Shown: in pieces, positions 10,121 through 18,950 of the stretch
How the letters are laid out: each line of letters opens with the position of its first letter
Position numbering within the stretch: position 1 is the first letter of the stretch
DNA from: Flavobacterium tistrianum
GTDB lineage: Bacteria; Bacteroidota; Bacteroidia; Flavobacteriales; Flavobacteriaceae
NCBI RefSeq assembly: GCF_003254545.1
Contig: NZ_QJRH01000068.1
Location: 62,001-126,000, forward strand
Reading direction: 5' to 3'
DNA length: 64,000 nt
The notes under the pieces: generated by a model
What the model was told of the DNA's origin: nothing
What the model saw: only the letters and a program-made list of their open reading frames with translations
The model's database searches: none
Translations under genes and position numbers: made by a program

Positions 10121-10759
10121 ATGAAAAAAATATTCTATCTATTTTTACTAATTTCAATCTCTTCTTTTTCACAAGAAATCGCTTTGCTTAAATACAGCGG
10201 TGGCGGCGACTGGTACGCAAACCCAACTTCTTTGCCTAATTTGATCAGTTTTTGCAATGCTAATATTAATACCCGTATTAAAAGTAAGCCTTCAACTGTA
10301 GAACCAAGCAATCCAGATTTGTTTTCATATCCGTTTGTACACATGACGGGGCACGGAAATGTGGTCTTTAGTGATGCAGATGTGACAAACTTAAGAAATT
10401 ATCTAACTGCTGGAGGTTTCCTTCATATAGATGACAATTACGGAATGGATCAGTTTATTAGAAAAGAAATCAAAAAGATATTTCCGAATAATAATTTAGT
10501 TGAGCTTCCTGCAAATCATCCAATTTTTCAGAAACCTTTTCCTTTCCCAAACGGGTTGCCAAAAATTCATGAACACGACGGAACGCGCGCTCAGGCTTTT
10601 GGAATTTTCATAGACAATAAACTGGTTTTGCTTTATACATACGAATGTGATTTGGGTGACGGCTGGGAAGACCCAGAAGTTCATAACGATCCTGCAAACG
10701 TAAGAGACAAAGCGCTTAAAATGGGCGCAAACATTATCAATTATATTTTTACTAATTAA
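10121..10759 (+). CDS. Secreted DUF4159 domain protein
   Basis: A 212-residue protein with a cleavable signal peptide (KIFYLFLLISISSFSQ) and a DUF4159 domain. The body has the segment FVHMTGHGNVVFSDADVTNL followed by LTAGGFLHIDDNYGMD, typical of this glutamine-amidotransferase-like family, and the C-terminal YECDLGDGWEDPEVHND. DUF4159 proteins are common in Bacteroidota and often sit near MoxR/aerotolerance-type membrane genes, but no biochemical role is established. Here it is followed 10 bp later by a SpoU RNA methyltransferase, which says little about its job. Function unknown; family assignment is good. Confidence 0.85.
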   Translation: MKKIFYLFLLISISSFSQEIALLKYSGGGDWYANPTSLPNLISFCNANINTRIKSKPSTVEPSNPDLFSYPFVHMTGHGNVVFSDADVTNLRNYLTAGGFLHIDDNYGMDQFIRKEIKKIFPNNNLVELPANHPIFQKPFPFPNGLPKIHEHDGTRAQAFGIFIDNKLVLLYTYECDLGDGWEDPEVHNDPANVRDKALKMGANIINYIFTN

Positions 10760-10769
10760 ATTTTAGAAA

Positions 10770-11267
10770 GTGCAGCTAACTCACGAAGAAAATCAATTTG
10801 AAAGAAAAACATTTCCCATTACTTTGGTATGCGATCATATTTACTTTCAGCAGAATATTGGTTCTTTGTTCCGAATTTCTGAAGCTTTTGGAGTTGAAAA
10901 TATTATTTTTTTCGGAAAAGATATTCCGCTTACACCTCGCAAAATCAATAAAACTTCTAGAAGCACACATCTTCATGTGCCTCATTCTGTTATTGAAGAT
11001 TATACGGAGCTTCAATCCTATTTAATTGACAATAATTTTGAAATTATTGCCTTAGAAATTGCTTCTAACAGCAAGCCTCTAAAAGAAGTTATGATTCCTT
11101 TCGACAAAAAAATTGCACTTTTGATTGGAAGTGAAATCAATGGAATATCAGACGAACTTTTACAGCTTTCTCATCAAATTGTGCATATCAATATGTTTGG
11201 CAAAAATAGCAGCATGAATGTGGTTCAAGCAGCGAGTATTGCTCTTTATGAGATTACTTCTTTGTAA
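10770..11267 (+). CDS. TrmH/SpoU-family RNA methyltransferase
   Basis: A short (165 aa) SpoU-type 2'-O-ribose methyltransferase consisting of the SPOUT catalytic domain only. Motif 1 is NIGSLFRISEAFGV (conserved Asn and Arg), motif 2 is LLIGSEINGIS, and motif 3 is NSSMNVVQAASIALYE, the SAM-binding trefoil knot. Family members methylate tRNA or rRNA ribose; the target here cannot be assigned. The start is GTG at 10770, supported by the position of motif 1 about 30 residues in and by the absence of a nearby ATG; it is 10 bp after the DUF4159 gene, suggesting co-transcription. Confidence 0.88.
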   Translation: MQLTHEENQFERKTFPITLVCDHIYFQQNIGSLFRISEAFGVENIIFFGKDIPLTPRKINKTSRSTHLHVPHSVIEDYTELQSYLIDNNFEIIALEIASNSKPLKEVMIPFDKKIALLIGSEINGISDELLQLSHQIVHINMFGKNSSMNVVQAASIALYEITSL

Positions 11268-11563
11268 AAAAATGCACTCTAAAAATCTCTTATAAAGCAA
11301 AACTCCAATTTTGCTTCAAATTTATTTGTTAAAATTCATCGTTAAACAACAGATAATCACGACGAAATGCATTTAAAAAACAAAAAGAAAGAAAATACTG
11401 TATAATTTTTAGAAGATAATTTTTGTAGGAATCAATGTTTGTAAGGGATTGTAAAATTTCTCACAAAATTTTTATTCTAATATTTTGCACGAAAGGTATT
11501 TTGTTATAAAATTGCTACATTATTCAACTAATCAACAATTTTATAACAAAAACCCAAATTATT

Positions 11564-12523
11564 ATGAAAAAAGTTATTATTACCACATTTGCAGCATTAA
11601 TGCTGTTTGCTTGTCAAAATGAACAATCTGATTCTGCTAATGCAGATGCAAGCGTTCCTGCCAGAAGAGGCTGTGCAACGCAAGAAGTTTTAGAAGCTCA
11701 ATTGAAAGCCGATCCTATGTTGGCGATTAGAATGAACGAAATTGAAACTTTTACGGCGCAACACGCAGGTTCAAATTTCACAGGCCGTTTGGTAAATGGT
11801 AAAATTGAAATTCCTGTTGTCGTTAATGTTTTATACAGAACGGCTGCTGAAAACATTTCAGATGCACAAATTCAATCTCAAATTGATGTGCTAAACAAAG
11901 ATTTCAATGCTTTAAACTCAGATTACAATAATGTGCCAGCACTATTTGCAGGAGTGAAAGCAAACATCGGAATCTCATTTGTTTTAGACCAAGTTATTAG
12001 AAAATCAACAACTAAAACTTCTTGGGGAACAAATGATGCAATGAAGAAAACAGCTCAAGGCGGACTTGCTCCAACTAGTCCAACTACAAAATTAAACCTA
12101 TGGTCATGTGTTATTGGCGGCGGAATTTTAGGTTATGCACAATTCCCTGGTGGTGCTTCTGCTACTGATGGAGTGGTAATTGATCCTAAATATTTCGGAT
12201 TATCTGGTTCTGCAAATGCTCCATATAACTTAGGAAGAACAGCTACACACGAAGTTGGTCACTGGATGAACTTACGTCACATCTGGGGAGATGCAACTTG
12301 CGGAAGCGATCTTGTTTCAGATACTCCTACTCACAACACAGCAAACTATGGAGTTCCTGCGTATCCTCATTACAGCACTTGTACAGGTACACCTGTAGAA
12401 ATGACAATGAACTACATGGATTATGTAGACGATGCTGCAATGTACATGTTCTCAACAGGACAGAAAAACAGAATTTCAGCTATTTTTACAACTGGAGGAG
12501 CGAGAGCTGCTTTTGCACAATAA
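11564..12523 (+). CDS. M43 (pappalysin-like) zinc metalloprotease lipoprotein
   Basis: A 319-residue secreted metzincin. The signal sequence ends in a lipobox (LMLFAC, Cys17), so it is probably a lipoprotein. The zinc site HEVGHWMNLRH gives H229, E230, H233 and H239, followed by the Met-turn segment MNYMDYVDD, as in M43 cytophagalysin/ulilysin proteases. Unlike the 1200-residue M43 protein at 30.4-34.1 kb it has no PKD repeats and no T9SS tail, so it is a minimal surface or periplasmic version. It is monocistronic: about 300 bp of AT-rich sequence precede it and a strong terminator follows. Substrate unknown. Confidence 0.9.
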   Translation: MKKVIITTFAALMLFACQNEQSDSANADASVPARRGCATQEVLEAQLKADPMLAIRMNEIETFTAQHAGSNFTGRLVNGKIEIPVVVNVLYRTAAENISDAQIQSQIDVLNKDFNALNSDYNNVPALFAGVKANIGISFVLDQVIRKSTTKTSWGTNDAMKKTAQGGLAPTSPTTKLNLWSCVIGGGILGYAQFPGGASATDGVVIDPKYFGLSGSANAPYNLGRTATHEVGHWMNLRHIWGDATCGSDLVSDTPTHNTANYGVPAYPHYSTCTGTPVEMTMNYMDYVDDAAMYMFSTGQKNRISAIFTTGGARAAFAQ

Positions 12524-12544
12524 GCTGAAACTAAAAATATCAAT

Positions 12545-12576
12545 AAAGCGAGATGATTCATCTCGCTTTTTTTGTT
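12545..12576 (+). terminator. Terminator after M43 protease gene
   Basis: A 10-bp stem AAAGCGAGAT/ATCTCGCTTT with a 5-nt loop is followed by a T-run, 21 bp after the stop codon. Clear intrinsic terminator. Confidence 0.9.
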
Positions 12577-12629
12577 TACCTCTAAATTTTAGAATGCTTT
12601 TTCCTATATTTATAGTCTAAATTTTAAGC

Positions 12630-13721
12630 ATGATCACATCAAAAACTATTTCTAACGGAATATTAAGAGCTTTAGCTACGATTTTAATAATTGGCATTGT
12701 TTTATATTTTTTATATGAAATCCAGACCGTAATTGTCTATTTGTGCATTTCGCTAATATTGTGTTTAATAGCCAATCCGATGGTATTGTTTTTAAAGAAC
12801 AAATTAAAATTCAGCAATTCGATGGCAGCGTCGACAACCATTATCTTTTTCATTTTTCTAATTGTTGGCTTTATTCTGTTGTTTGTCCCTTTAATTATTT
12901 CTCAGGCAAATAATCTGGCACTTCTAGATACAGCACATCTTCAGGCTCAATTTATGGAAACAGAAACCAGTCTTGAAAAATATTTTAATATTCCGCATAT
13001 CGATTTAAATAAAGTTATAAAAGATTCTAAGCTAATTTCTTTCTTAGATTTTAGCTATTTCACAGGATTTATAAATACTATAATCAACTTTATGGCCGAT
13101 ATGGGCATGGGATTAGTATCGGTTTTTTTCATCACATTCTTTTTCATAAAAGATCAAGATATCTTTAAAGATCAGGCTAGAAGAATATTGCCAGATTCAA
13201 ATGAAGACAAAATTTTAAATTCCATCGCAAAAATAAACCATTTATTAACTCGCTATTTTATTGGTTTGTTATTGCAATTAATTGTTGTATTTATTCTATA
13301 TCTTATTGTATTGCTAATCTTCGGAAATAAAAATGCATTTGTAATTGCTTTTTTATGTGCCATTTTAAACATAATTCCATATTTGGGACCAATTATTGGA
13401 ACAACTTTAGCTGCGATTTTAACTATGATAAGCATGATTGGAAAAGATTTTCAATCAGAAATTCTTCCAACAACCATTTATGTTGTGATCGGCTTTTTAT
13501 TGGTACAGGCAATTGACAACAATATTAGCCAGCCGATAATTTCGTCAAAAAGCGTAAATTCGCACCCGTTAGAAATATTCTTGGTTATCTTAATCAGTGG
13601 TATTACGTTTGGAATTGTAGGTATGATAATAGCCATTCCTGCGTTTACAATGATTAAAGTAATTTTAAAAGAATTTTTCCCTGACAACAAAATCGTCTCC
13701 GTATTAACCGAAAGAATTTAG
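12630..13721 (+). CDS. AI-2E family (PerM/TqsA-like) transporter
   Basis: A 363-residue polytopic membrane protein with about eight hydrophobic helices and the family pattern: paired N-terminal helices, a soluble loop (residues ~95-140), and the C-terminal AILNIIPYLGPIIGT and QPIISSKSVNSHPLEIFLVIL motifs that define the AI-2E exporter/PerM family. Members have been linked to autoinducer-2 export and to Na+/H+ antiport, so the cargo should not be assumed. The next gene starts at TTG 2 bp beyond its stop, giving a likely operon with an RNA-type methyltransferase gene, a pairing that does not reveal the substrate. Confidence 0.9.
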   Translation: MITSKTISNGILRALATILIIGIVLYFLYEIQTVIVYLCISLILCLIANPMVLFLKNKLKFSNSMAASTTIIFFIFLIVGFILLFVPLIISQANNLALLDTAHLQAQFMETETSLEKYFNIPHIDLNKVIKDSKLISFLDFSYFTGFINTIINFMADMGMGLVSVFFITFFFIKDQDIFKDQARRILPDSNEDKILNSIAKINHLLTRYFIGLLLQLIVVFILYLIVLLIFGNKNAFVIAFLCAILNIIPYLGPIIGTTLAAILTMISMIGKDFQSEILPTTIYVVIGFLLVQAIDNNISQPIISSKSVNSHPLEIFLVILISGITFGIVGMIIAIPAFTMIKVILKEFFPDNKIVSVLTERI

Positions 13722-13723
13722 CT

Positions 13724-14905
13724 TTGAACAATCCTATTTTGCATCCAGAAATTCAAGAATATATAATTCAAAATACTGGTGCAGATATAACAAAATTGGC
13801 GCTCCAAAAAAATCCATTTCCAGAAATGGATTGGATTTTAATTTTAAATCAGATTGAAGCCCGATCAAAAGCAAAAGAAAAACTTCCGACTTGGTTTGCG
13901 GCCGAAAATATTATTTATCCAAGCAAAATCTCAGTAGAACAAACCTCTTCAGAGAAAACAGCTGCATACAAAGCTTCTTTAATATCTGGCGAATCTCTGA
14001 TTGATTTAACTGGAGGTTTTGGTGTTGATGATTATTATTTTTCAAAGAAATTTAAATCGATAACGCATTGCGAAATAAATGAACAATTATCTAAAATTGT
14101 ATCGCACAATTTTAAGCAGATGCAAGTTGAAAATTGTACTTTTTATGCTGGCGATTCTATTCATCTATTAGAAGAAACCAAACAAAAATACGATTGGATT
14201 TATATTGATCCTTCACGAAGAAATGACAGCAAAGGCAAAGTTTTTATGCTGAAAGATTGTCTTCCTAATGTTCCTGAATTGCTTGATTTTTATTTCGAAA
14301 AATCAAATTCTATTTTAATTAAAACCGCACCTTTATTAGACATTTCGGCAGGATTATCTGAATTAAAAAATGTAAAGAACATTCACATCATTGCTTTAGA
14401 AAACGAAGTTAAAGAACTGCTTTTTGAGATTCACAAGGGATATTCAGGCGAAATAACTCTAAAAACAGCCAATATTTTAAAAGAAAAAACAGAAACTTTT
14501 GAATTTGTTTTGGGCGATGAAATCTCATATCCATCTTTTGATTTTCCCAAGAAATATCTTTACGAACCCAATGCCGCTATCATGAAATCTGGCGGTTTTG
14601 ATGAAGTGAGCATCGCTTTTCAAATTGATAAACTTCATAAACACTCTCATTTATATACTTCAGAAGATTTAATCGATTTTCCTGGAAGAAAATTTGAAGT
14701 TCAAAAAGCCATTTCATACAATAAAAATGAAATGAAAAATGAACTTGCCAATAAGCAGGCTAATATTACCACTCGAAATTTTCCTGAGACTGTAGAAAAC
14801 ATCCGAAAGAAATGGAAAATAAAAAATGGAGGAAATTTGTATTGTTTTTTTACGACAGATGTAAAAGATAACAAAATAGTTTTAATTTGCACCAAAATAA
14901 TCTAA
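13724..14905 (+). CDS. Class I SAM-dependent methyltransferase with THUMP-like C-terminus
   Basis: A 393-residue protein. The SAM-binding motif SLIDLTGGFGVDDYYFSKKF is near residues 90-108, the post-II acidic HCEINEQLSKIV follows, and the catalytic-type segment WIYIDPSRR precedes KVFMLKDCLPN. The C-terminal ~80 residues match the THUMP-like domain found with this Bacteroidota methyltransferase family. Such proteins are probably nucleic-acid (RNA) methyltransferases, but the target is not known. The start is TTG at 13724, just 2 bp after the AI-2E transporter; the next ATG would delete part of the N-terminal helical domain. Confidence 0.82.
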   Translation: MNNPILHPEIQEYIIQNTGADITKLALQKNPFPEMDWILILNQIEARSKAKEKLPTWFAAENIIYPSKISVEQTSSEKTAAYKASLISGESLIDLTGGFGVDDYYFSKKFKSITHCEINEQLSKIVSHNFKQMQVENCTFYAGDSIHLLEETKQKYDWIYIDPSRRNDSKGKVFMLKDCLPNVPELLDFYFEKSNSILIKTAPLLDISAGLSELKNVKNIHIIALENEVKELLFEIHKGYSGEITLKTANILKEKTETFEFVLGDEISYPSFDFPKKYLYEPNAAIMKSGGFDEVSIAFQIDKLHKHSHLYTSEDLIDFPGRKFEVQKAISYNKNEMKNELANKQANITTRNFPETVENIRKKWKIKNGGNLYCFFTTDVKDNKIVLICTKII

Positions 14906-14909
14906 CGCA

Positions 14910-15476
14910 ATGAAACAATTAATTACATTAACTCTTTTCTTATTAACGATTGCCGCATTTGCACAAAAACCTTGTGAATATAGTGTAAATGTAAATGATT
15001 CTATCGGATCTTATAAAATAACAAATGAATATTTGATGAGTGAGAAATATTTTGGCGGAAGCTTTAATTATATCTTCTTCTCTTTGGCTCAAACAGATGG
15101 TTTACCAACATTAAACCTTCAATCTATCCAAAAGAGCAAGGATTTCATCAAAGCAAACTGTTTTGATAAGAACTCAAAAATATTTTTGCAATTAGAGAAC
15201 GGAAAAATTGTAACCCTAATGCACATCAATCAAGAAAACTGCGGTACACTTGTTCGTGATGAAAAAGGTTTTGATAATCGTATCAATACTGGGATTTTTA
15301 TGTTTATGAAAGATAATTATGAAGAGCTGAAAAAATCTCCAATTTCTATAATGCGAATAAAATACCTTACTAATACAGAAGATTATATCGTAAAGCGAGA
15401 ACTTACTTCCGAATTAACAGGAAAGGTAACCAATCCGAATACTTATTTTATGGATAATATCAGGTGCGTTGAGTAA
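14910..15476 (+). CDS. Secreted hypothetical protein
   Basis: A 188-residue protein with a signal peptide (LITLTLFLLTIAAFAQ, cleavage near residue 18). I recognise no domain. The mature part has three cysteines in ANCFDKNSK and ENCGTLVRD type contexts and a final DNIRCVE, so one or two disulfides are possible in the periplasm. It starts 4 bp after the methyltransferase stop and so may be co-transcribed. Its TAA (15474-15476) directly abuts the TAA of the convergent dipeptidase gene (15477-15479), leaving no intergenic base. Confidence 0.7.
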   Translation: MKQLITLTLFLLTIAAFAQKPCEYSVNVNDSIGSYKITNEYLMSEKYFGGSFNYIFFSLAQTDGLPTLNLQSIQKSKDFIKANCFDKNSKIFLQLENGKIVTLMHINQENCGTLVRDEKGFDNRINTGIFMFMKDNYEELKKSPISIMRIKYLTNTEDYIVKRELTSELTGKVTNPNTYFMDNIRCVE

Positions 15477-16124
15477 TTAATTGCACTTCCATTTCTGGTT
15501 GGACACATTATCTTTTAAACCGGTTTTTAAATTATAATGCCACCACTCAGAATCAAAAGAGTTAAAGCCATTTTTAATCATGTTTTTTTTTAAATAAGCT
15601 CTATTAGAAAGTATTTCTTTTGAAAGCTGTTTAAAATTATGACTCGCCATAATTCCGAAAAAATCAAAAGAAGTTCCCATATCAACTTCTTTTCCGGTTA
15701 TATCTACTAAAGAAATATCTACGGCTCCTCCTCTATTGTGGATGGAGCCTTTTTTTGGATCTGCCACATAAATAGGATTCGATACAATCTCCCACATTTT
15801 TTTCTGGATATCCAAAGGCCTGTAACAATCATATAATTTGATTCTATAGCCTTTCTTCAAAAAATCCTTATTAGCCGCAATTAATGCTTTTACAGTCTTT
15901 AAACGAAGCATACATTCGGCACAATCATAAACTTTTGTCTTTAAGAAATTATCCTCGGTCGCATACTTCATATCATAGACAAAATCATTGCTGTAATCTC
16001 GCAGATTCACAAATGTAGTGTCAGAAATTTTAACTTGAGCTGGAGAAGTATAAGTTTCATTCTGGGCTTGCAAAAAGCTAATTCCAAAAAGAAAAAAGAC
16101 TAATATTTTGAAAGTATGATTCAT
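15477..16124 (-). CDS. M15 D-alanyl-D-alanine dipeptidase (VanX/DdpX-like)
   Basis: A 215-residue periplasmic zinc dipeptidase with signal peptide (ILVFFLFGISFLQAQ). The M15D signature is complete: SIHNRGGAVDI gives zinc ligands H129 and D136, and SEWWHYN gives the catalytic E193 and ligand H196; YDCYRP holds the conserved arginine. VanX/DdpX enzymes cleave D-Ala-D-Ala. With no vanA/H-type genes nearby and a signal peptide, the likely role is recycling of peptidoglycan-derived dipeptide rather than vancomycin resistance. Four cysteines (three in YDCAEC and YDCYRP) could form disulfides. Confidence 0.9.
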   Translation of the reverse strand: MNHTFKILVFFLFGISFLQAQNETYTSPAQVKISDTTFVNLRDYSNDFVYDMKYATEDNFLKTKVYDCAECMLRLKTVKALIAANKDFLKKGYRIKLYDCYRPLDIQKKMWEIVSNPIYVADPKKGSIHNRGGAVDISLVDITGKEVDMGTSFDFFGIMASHNFKQLSKEILSNRAYLKKNMIKNGFNSFDSEWWHYNLKTGLKDNVSNQKWKCN

Positions 16125-16333
16125 TATAAGACGGTTTTAAAAATTGAAATTAAACAAAAAAAACGTAAAAACCGATTCTATCATTTCTCTATAGAAACAA
16201 AAGTTCTCTTTTTACAAATCTACAATTCGTCATAAATTCCTTTCAAACCAAACACTATTTTTAATATCTTTATGAAAATTAGCTCTTTACGACTTTGTAA
16301 ATAAAATTATTAATTCTAAAAACCATTTATATT

Positions 16334-16855
16334 ATGAATTACAGAGCCAAATACATTTCAGCAGCACTTGTAAGCAGTTTAGTCCTGTTTTCGTGTAAAA
16401 AAGAAATTAGCAAAGAAGTTCCTAAAACAGATTCAACTTCCGTAAAAACGGAGGCTTTAAAGGCAGACAGCACTGCTATAAACCCGAACGATTCTCTATA
16501 TGCTCTAGTAGATAAAAGTGTTGTTGGCACTCAGTTTTTAACCAAAAGCAGTTTAGCCCCGAGATTAAAAAAATTATTAGGAGCAGATTATGATCAAATG
16601 GTAAAAAACTGGAATACCGAAACTCCTTTTGAAAAACAAGATAATATACTTCATGCTTGGGGCTGCAAGCAACATGACTGCAGCACGTATTCTTATGATT
16701 TGTATATTGATGTTAAAAACAATAAAATCAATGTCTACAAATTTTCAGAGTCTAAACTGACGATTTTTAAAGAAGATAATTTTGATATTGAAATAAAAGG
16801 CAACTTCTTAAAAGATTTAAATATTAAAAAGGAGAATATCCAAAATAAAAAATAA
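16334..16855 (+). CDS. Hypothetical lipoprotein
   Basis: A 173-residue lipoprotein: signal sequence with lipobox LVLFSC (Cys21), then a Ser/Thr/Lys-rich linker to about residue 50 and a folded C-terminal domain with the pattern NILHAWGCKQHDCSTYSYDL. The paired Cys-Lys-Gln-His-Asp-Cys is reminiscent of lysozyme-inhibitor-type (Ivy/MliC) folds, but the similarity is not strong enough to name it. It is monocistronic: 200 bp precede it and a bidirectional terminator follows, shared with the convergent desaturase gene. Confidence 0.75.
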   Translation: MNYRAKYISAALVSSLVLFSCKKEISKEVPKTDSTSVKTEALKADSTAINPNDSLYALVDKSVVGTQFLTKSSLAPRLKKLLGADYDQMVKNWNTETPFEKQDNILHAWGCKQHDCSTYSYDLYIDVKNNKINVYKFSESKLTIFKEDNFDIEIKGNFLKDLNIKKENIQNKK

Positions 16856-16864
16856 TTCAAGCGT

Positions 16865-16895
16865 AAAAAAAGCGGTTCAAAAAACCGCTTTTTTT
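16865..16895. terminator. Bidirectional terminator between lipoprotein and desaturase genes
   Basis: A perfect 13-bp stem (seven A, GCGGTT, and complement) with a 5-nt loop gives T-runs on both strands. It lies between convergent stops at 16855 and 16913 and can serve both genes. Confidence 0.92.
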
Positions 16896-16912
16896 ACTGG
16901 ATATTTTTAGAG

Positions 16913-18016
16913 TTATATTTCCCCTGTCGCTAAAATATTTTCTTTTACACCTTTGTCTCTCAACATTCTAAAATGAGAACGAACAGCGTGATAAAACGGA
17001 TATGAAGTGTATGGCAAATTGTATTCTTCTGCATATCGTTTTATAATTGGCGTAATATAAGGATAATACGTATGTCCAACTGCAGGGAAAAGATGATGCG
17101 CAACGTGGTGCGTAAATCCGCCGTAAAGAAAATTAGCCAATTTGCTTTCTGTACTAAAATCTTTAGTCACAATCATTTGATGCATTACCCATGTATCCGA
17201 AAGATTCCCATCTTCATCGGCATGCGGAAAGTGAGCATCTTCATCAACGTGTGTCGAAACCAATGCCACAACACCAATTGCACTACCGCATAAATGCATA
17301 GACAGCCACGCAAAAAGCACCATATACCAAGGCTGACTTAACAACATCATCGGGATAAAAAGTAAATAAATAAGGTTGATAATCTTAGCTGCAAACAGTC
17401 TGTAAACTTCTTGTCTCGGGATTTTATCCACTACTTTTTTTACATAGTTATCCTTTGTGCCAAAAAAGTCTTTAAAATCTCTAATATAAAGCCAATTGAG
17501 GCTGTAAAGAGGATAAATAAACCACATGTAAATGTGCTGATACTTGTGGTAATTAAACAACGGACTATTTGGAAATATTCTAATAATATCGCTCTGTTTA
17601 ATATCGACATCCCAATCTGGTACATTTGGATAAGCATGATGCAGGCTTATATGGCGTCGCATCCAAAGCCAGTGATTGCTTCCAAATAGTTCCAAAACAT
17701 ATAAAAACCATTCATTATGCTTTGGCTTTTTGAACAAAGCTCCATGTGCAGCATCATGAAAAGCATTTATAAATAAAACGATCATGGTAATACCAGACAA
17801 AATGTAAAAAAGAAATAACAAAGGCGTCTGGTTGCCGAAAATTAAAATACAGGCGTAGAACAAAAAAAATACTGCCAGAAGTCCTAGCGACTTCACAACA
17901 TTTAATACATACAAAGACGAGTTTTTTAAGACCGTTTCATTCACTTCTAAACGCATCTTTTTAAAAAAATCATCTGCTCCTGGTTTAACATAAACCGGTC
18001 GTTTTAATTTTTCCAT
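16913..18016 (-). CDS. Membrane fatty acid desaturase
   Basis: A 367-residue integral membrane di-iron desaturase. The three histidine boxes are present: HDAAH (87-91), HISLHH (122-127) and THHVAHH near residue 305, interleaved with about four to six hydrophobic helices. The HxxHH plus HHxxHH pattern with a front-end type third box matches the acyl-lipid/acyl-CoA desaturase family (FA_desaturase), which inserts cis double bonds with O2 and reduced ferredoxin or cytochrome. No cytochrome b5 domain is fused. Regiospecificity cannot be read from sequence. It has its own -7 element (18043-18050) and terminators on both flanks, consistent with a single-gene unit. Confidence 0.92.
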   Translation of the reverse strand: MEKLKRPVYVKPGADDFFKKMRLEVNETVLKNSSLYVLNVVKSLGLLAVFFLFYACILIFGNQTPLLFLFYILSGITMIVLFINAFHDAAHGALFKKPKHNEWFLYVLELFGSNHWLWMRRHISLHHAYPNVPDWDVDIKQSDIIRIFPNSPLFNYHKYQHIYMWFIYPLYSLNWLYIRDFKDFFGTKDNYVKKVVDKIPRQEVYRLFAAKIINLIYLLFIPMMLLSQPWYMVLFAWLSMHLCGSAIGVVALVSTHVDEDAHFPHADEDGNLSDTWVMHQMIVTKDFSTESKLANFLYGGFTHHVAHHLFPAVGHTYYPYITPIIKRYAEEYNLPYTSYPFYHAVRSHFRMLRDKGVKENILATGEI

Positions 18017-18042
18017 ATTGGTTACTGCTAGAAATTGTTAAT

Positions 18043-18050
18043 CAAATTTA
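18043..18050 (-). promoter_or_regulatory. Candidate -7 element of desaturase promoter
   Basis: On the minus strand TAAATTTG matches the Bacteroidota -7 consensus TAnnTTTG, 26 bp upstream of the desaturase ATG. No TTG is seen at the usual -33 position, so only half of the promoter is supported. Confidence 0.5.
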
Positions 18051-18111
18051 GTAAAAAAAAACTTAAACTGTAAGTGTATAATTAAATAAAAAAGGAGTAT
18101 TTTAAACAAAA

Positions 18112-18134
18112 AAACCACTCAGAAAGAGTGGTTT
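18112..18134. terminator. Hairpin terminator near XRE regulator gene
   Basis: The 9-bp stem AAACCACTC/GAGTGGTTT with a 5-nt loop follows the XRE gene (minus strand), flanked on the minus-strand 3' side by a T-run from AAAAA residues just before 18112. It probably ends the XRE transcript before the desaturase promoter. Confidence 0.75.
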
Positions 18135-18187
18135 AAATTAAAATTGTGACATTTTAAATTGTTAGATACTTTTGGGAAAAGTTTTTG

Positions 18188-18511
18188 TTATTCCTCAAAC
18201 TTTTTGTCCGCCAGACGCAGTCGAATATTATGAATACGTCCTTCAATTTCTTGCAAGTCATTCAGAATATTCTGCTTCTCATAAACTGGTCCAGCCTCAT
18301 TAACCTTATTTTGCTCATCAGCAAAAAGATCATTCAAATCCACATCCGGAAAATTTTTACTTAAGCTAAGTATAAATTCAGAACCTATACTAGCCGTTCC
18401 GTGTAAATATCTTCCAATCATTGCAGGGCTAAATCCTAAAATTGCTCCTACTTCCTTTTGCTTTAATCCTTTATCCTTAAAGAATTTACTTAGTTTCTCG
18501 TGATACATCAT
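18188..18511 (-). CDS. XRE-family helix-turn-helix regulator
   Basis: A 107-residue DNA-binding protein. Residues ~4-58 form a HTH_3 domain: LSKFFKDKGLKQKEVGAILG, then FSPAMIGRYLHG as recognition helix region, and FPDVDLNDLFAD. The remaining ~45 residues (NVNEAG to the Glu-rich end) form a probable coiled coil, EIEGRIHNIRLRLADKKFEE. Flavobacterial genomes carry many such small XRE proteins of unknown target. It is divergent from the two small hypothetical genes at 18634 and 18951, so regulation of its own region is plausible. Two Met codons (18511 and 18508) are adjacent and either could initiate. Confidence 0.85.
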   Translation of the reverse strand: MMYHEKLSKFFKDKGLKQKEVGAILGFSPAMIGRYLHGTASIGSEFILSLSKNFPDVDLNDLFADEQNKVNEAGPVYEKQNILNDLQEIEGRIHNIRLRLADKKFEE

Positions 18512-18633
18512 TATTAAAATTCAAACAAAATATAGCTACAATATATTTTTTAACATTAAAAAGAATAAATAATATAATAATATTCTTACATTTACACGTA
18601 ATAAAATACATACAAATAATTATTAGCAAATAT

Positions 18634-18909
18634 ATGTCAAAATTAATCAATAATAGCAATTTTAAAGAAGATAATTCTCACAATAAAAAAGCTTATGAAT
18701 TTATAGATAGGCATTTACCAGTTACCTATGTTGATCTTACTATAGCTTGTATTATTAAAAAAGGGCATCCTGCTCCAAGCAAATCGTTGATTAGAAATGT
18801 AAGAAACAAAACCATACTCAGAAATGATATTTTGCTTGCATTAGTAGAAGTTGCAAACGAGAATAAGCAAGCGATAGAAAAAATAAAACTCTTAACGTCA
18901 CAATCTTAA
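18634..18909 (+). CDS. Small hypothetical protein
   Basis: A 91-residue soluble basic protein that I do not recognise. It has a central pattern (AYEFIDRHLPVTYVDLTIAC, then an Asn/Lys-rich RNVRNKTILRNDILLALVEVA) that looks alpha-helical, and a C-terminal helix. It is divergent from the XRE regulator and precedes another small ORF by 41 bp. A near-consensus -7 element (TACATTTA) lies about 40 bp upstream. Base composition is like its neighbours. It is probably real given its length, start codon and complete frame, but no function can be given. Confidence 0.6.
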   Translation: MSKLINNSNFKEDNSHNKKAYEFIDRHLPVTYVDLTIACIIKKGHPAPSKSLIRNVRNKTILRNDILLALVEVANENKQAIEKIKLLTSQS

Positions 18910-18950
18910 AAAGTATACTAAAAACCATTTTCAACCAAAGCCCATATTTT

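Noticed and set aside
15477-16124. Vancomycin resistance locus
   Set aside because: The VanX-like dipeptidase has a signal peptide and no vanA, vanH, vanR or vanS neighbours, so recycling of D-Ala-D-Ala is more likely.
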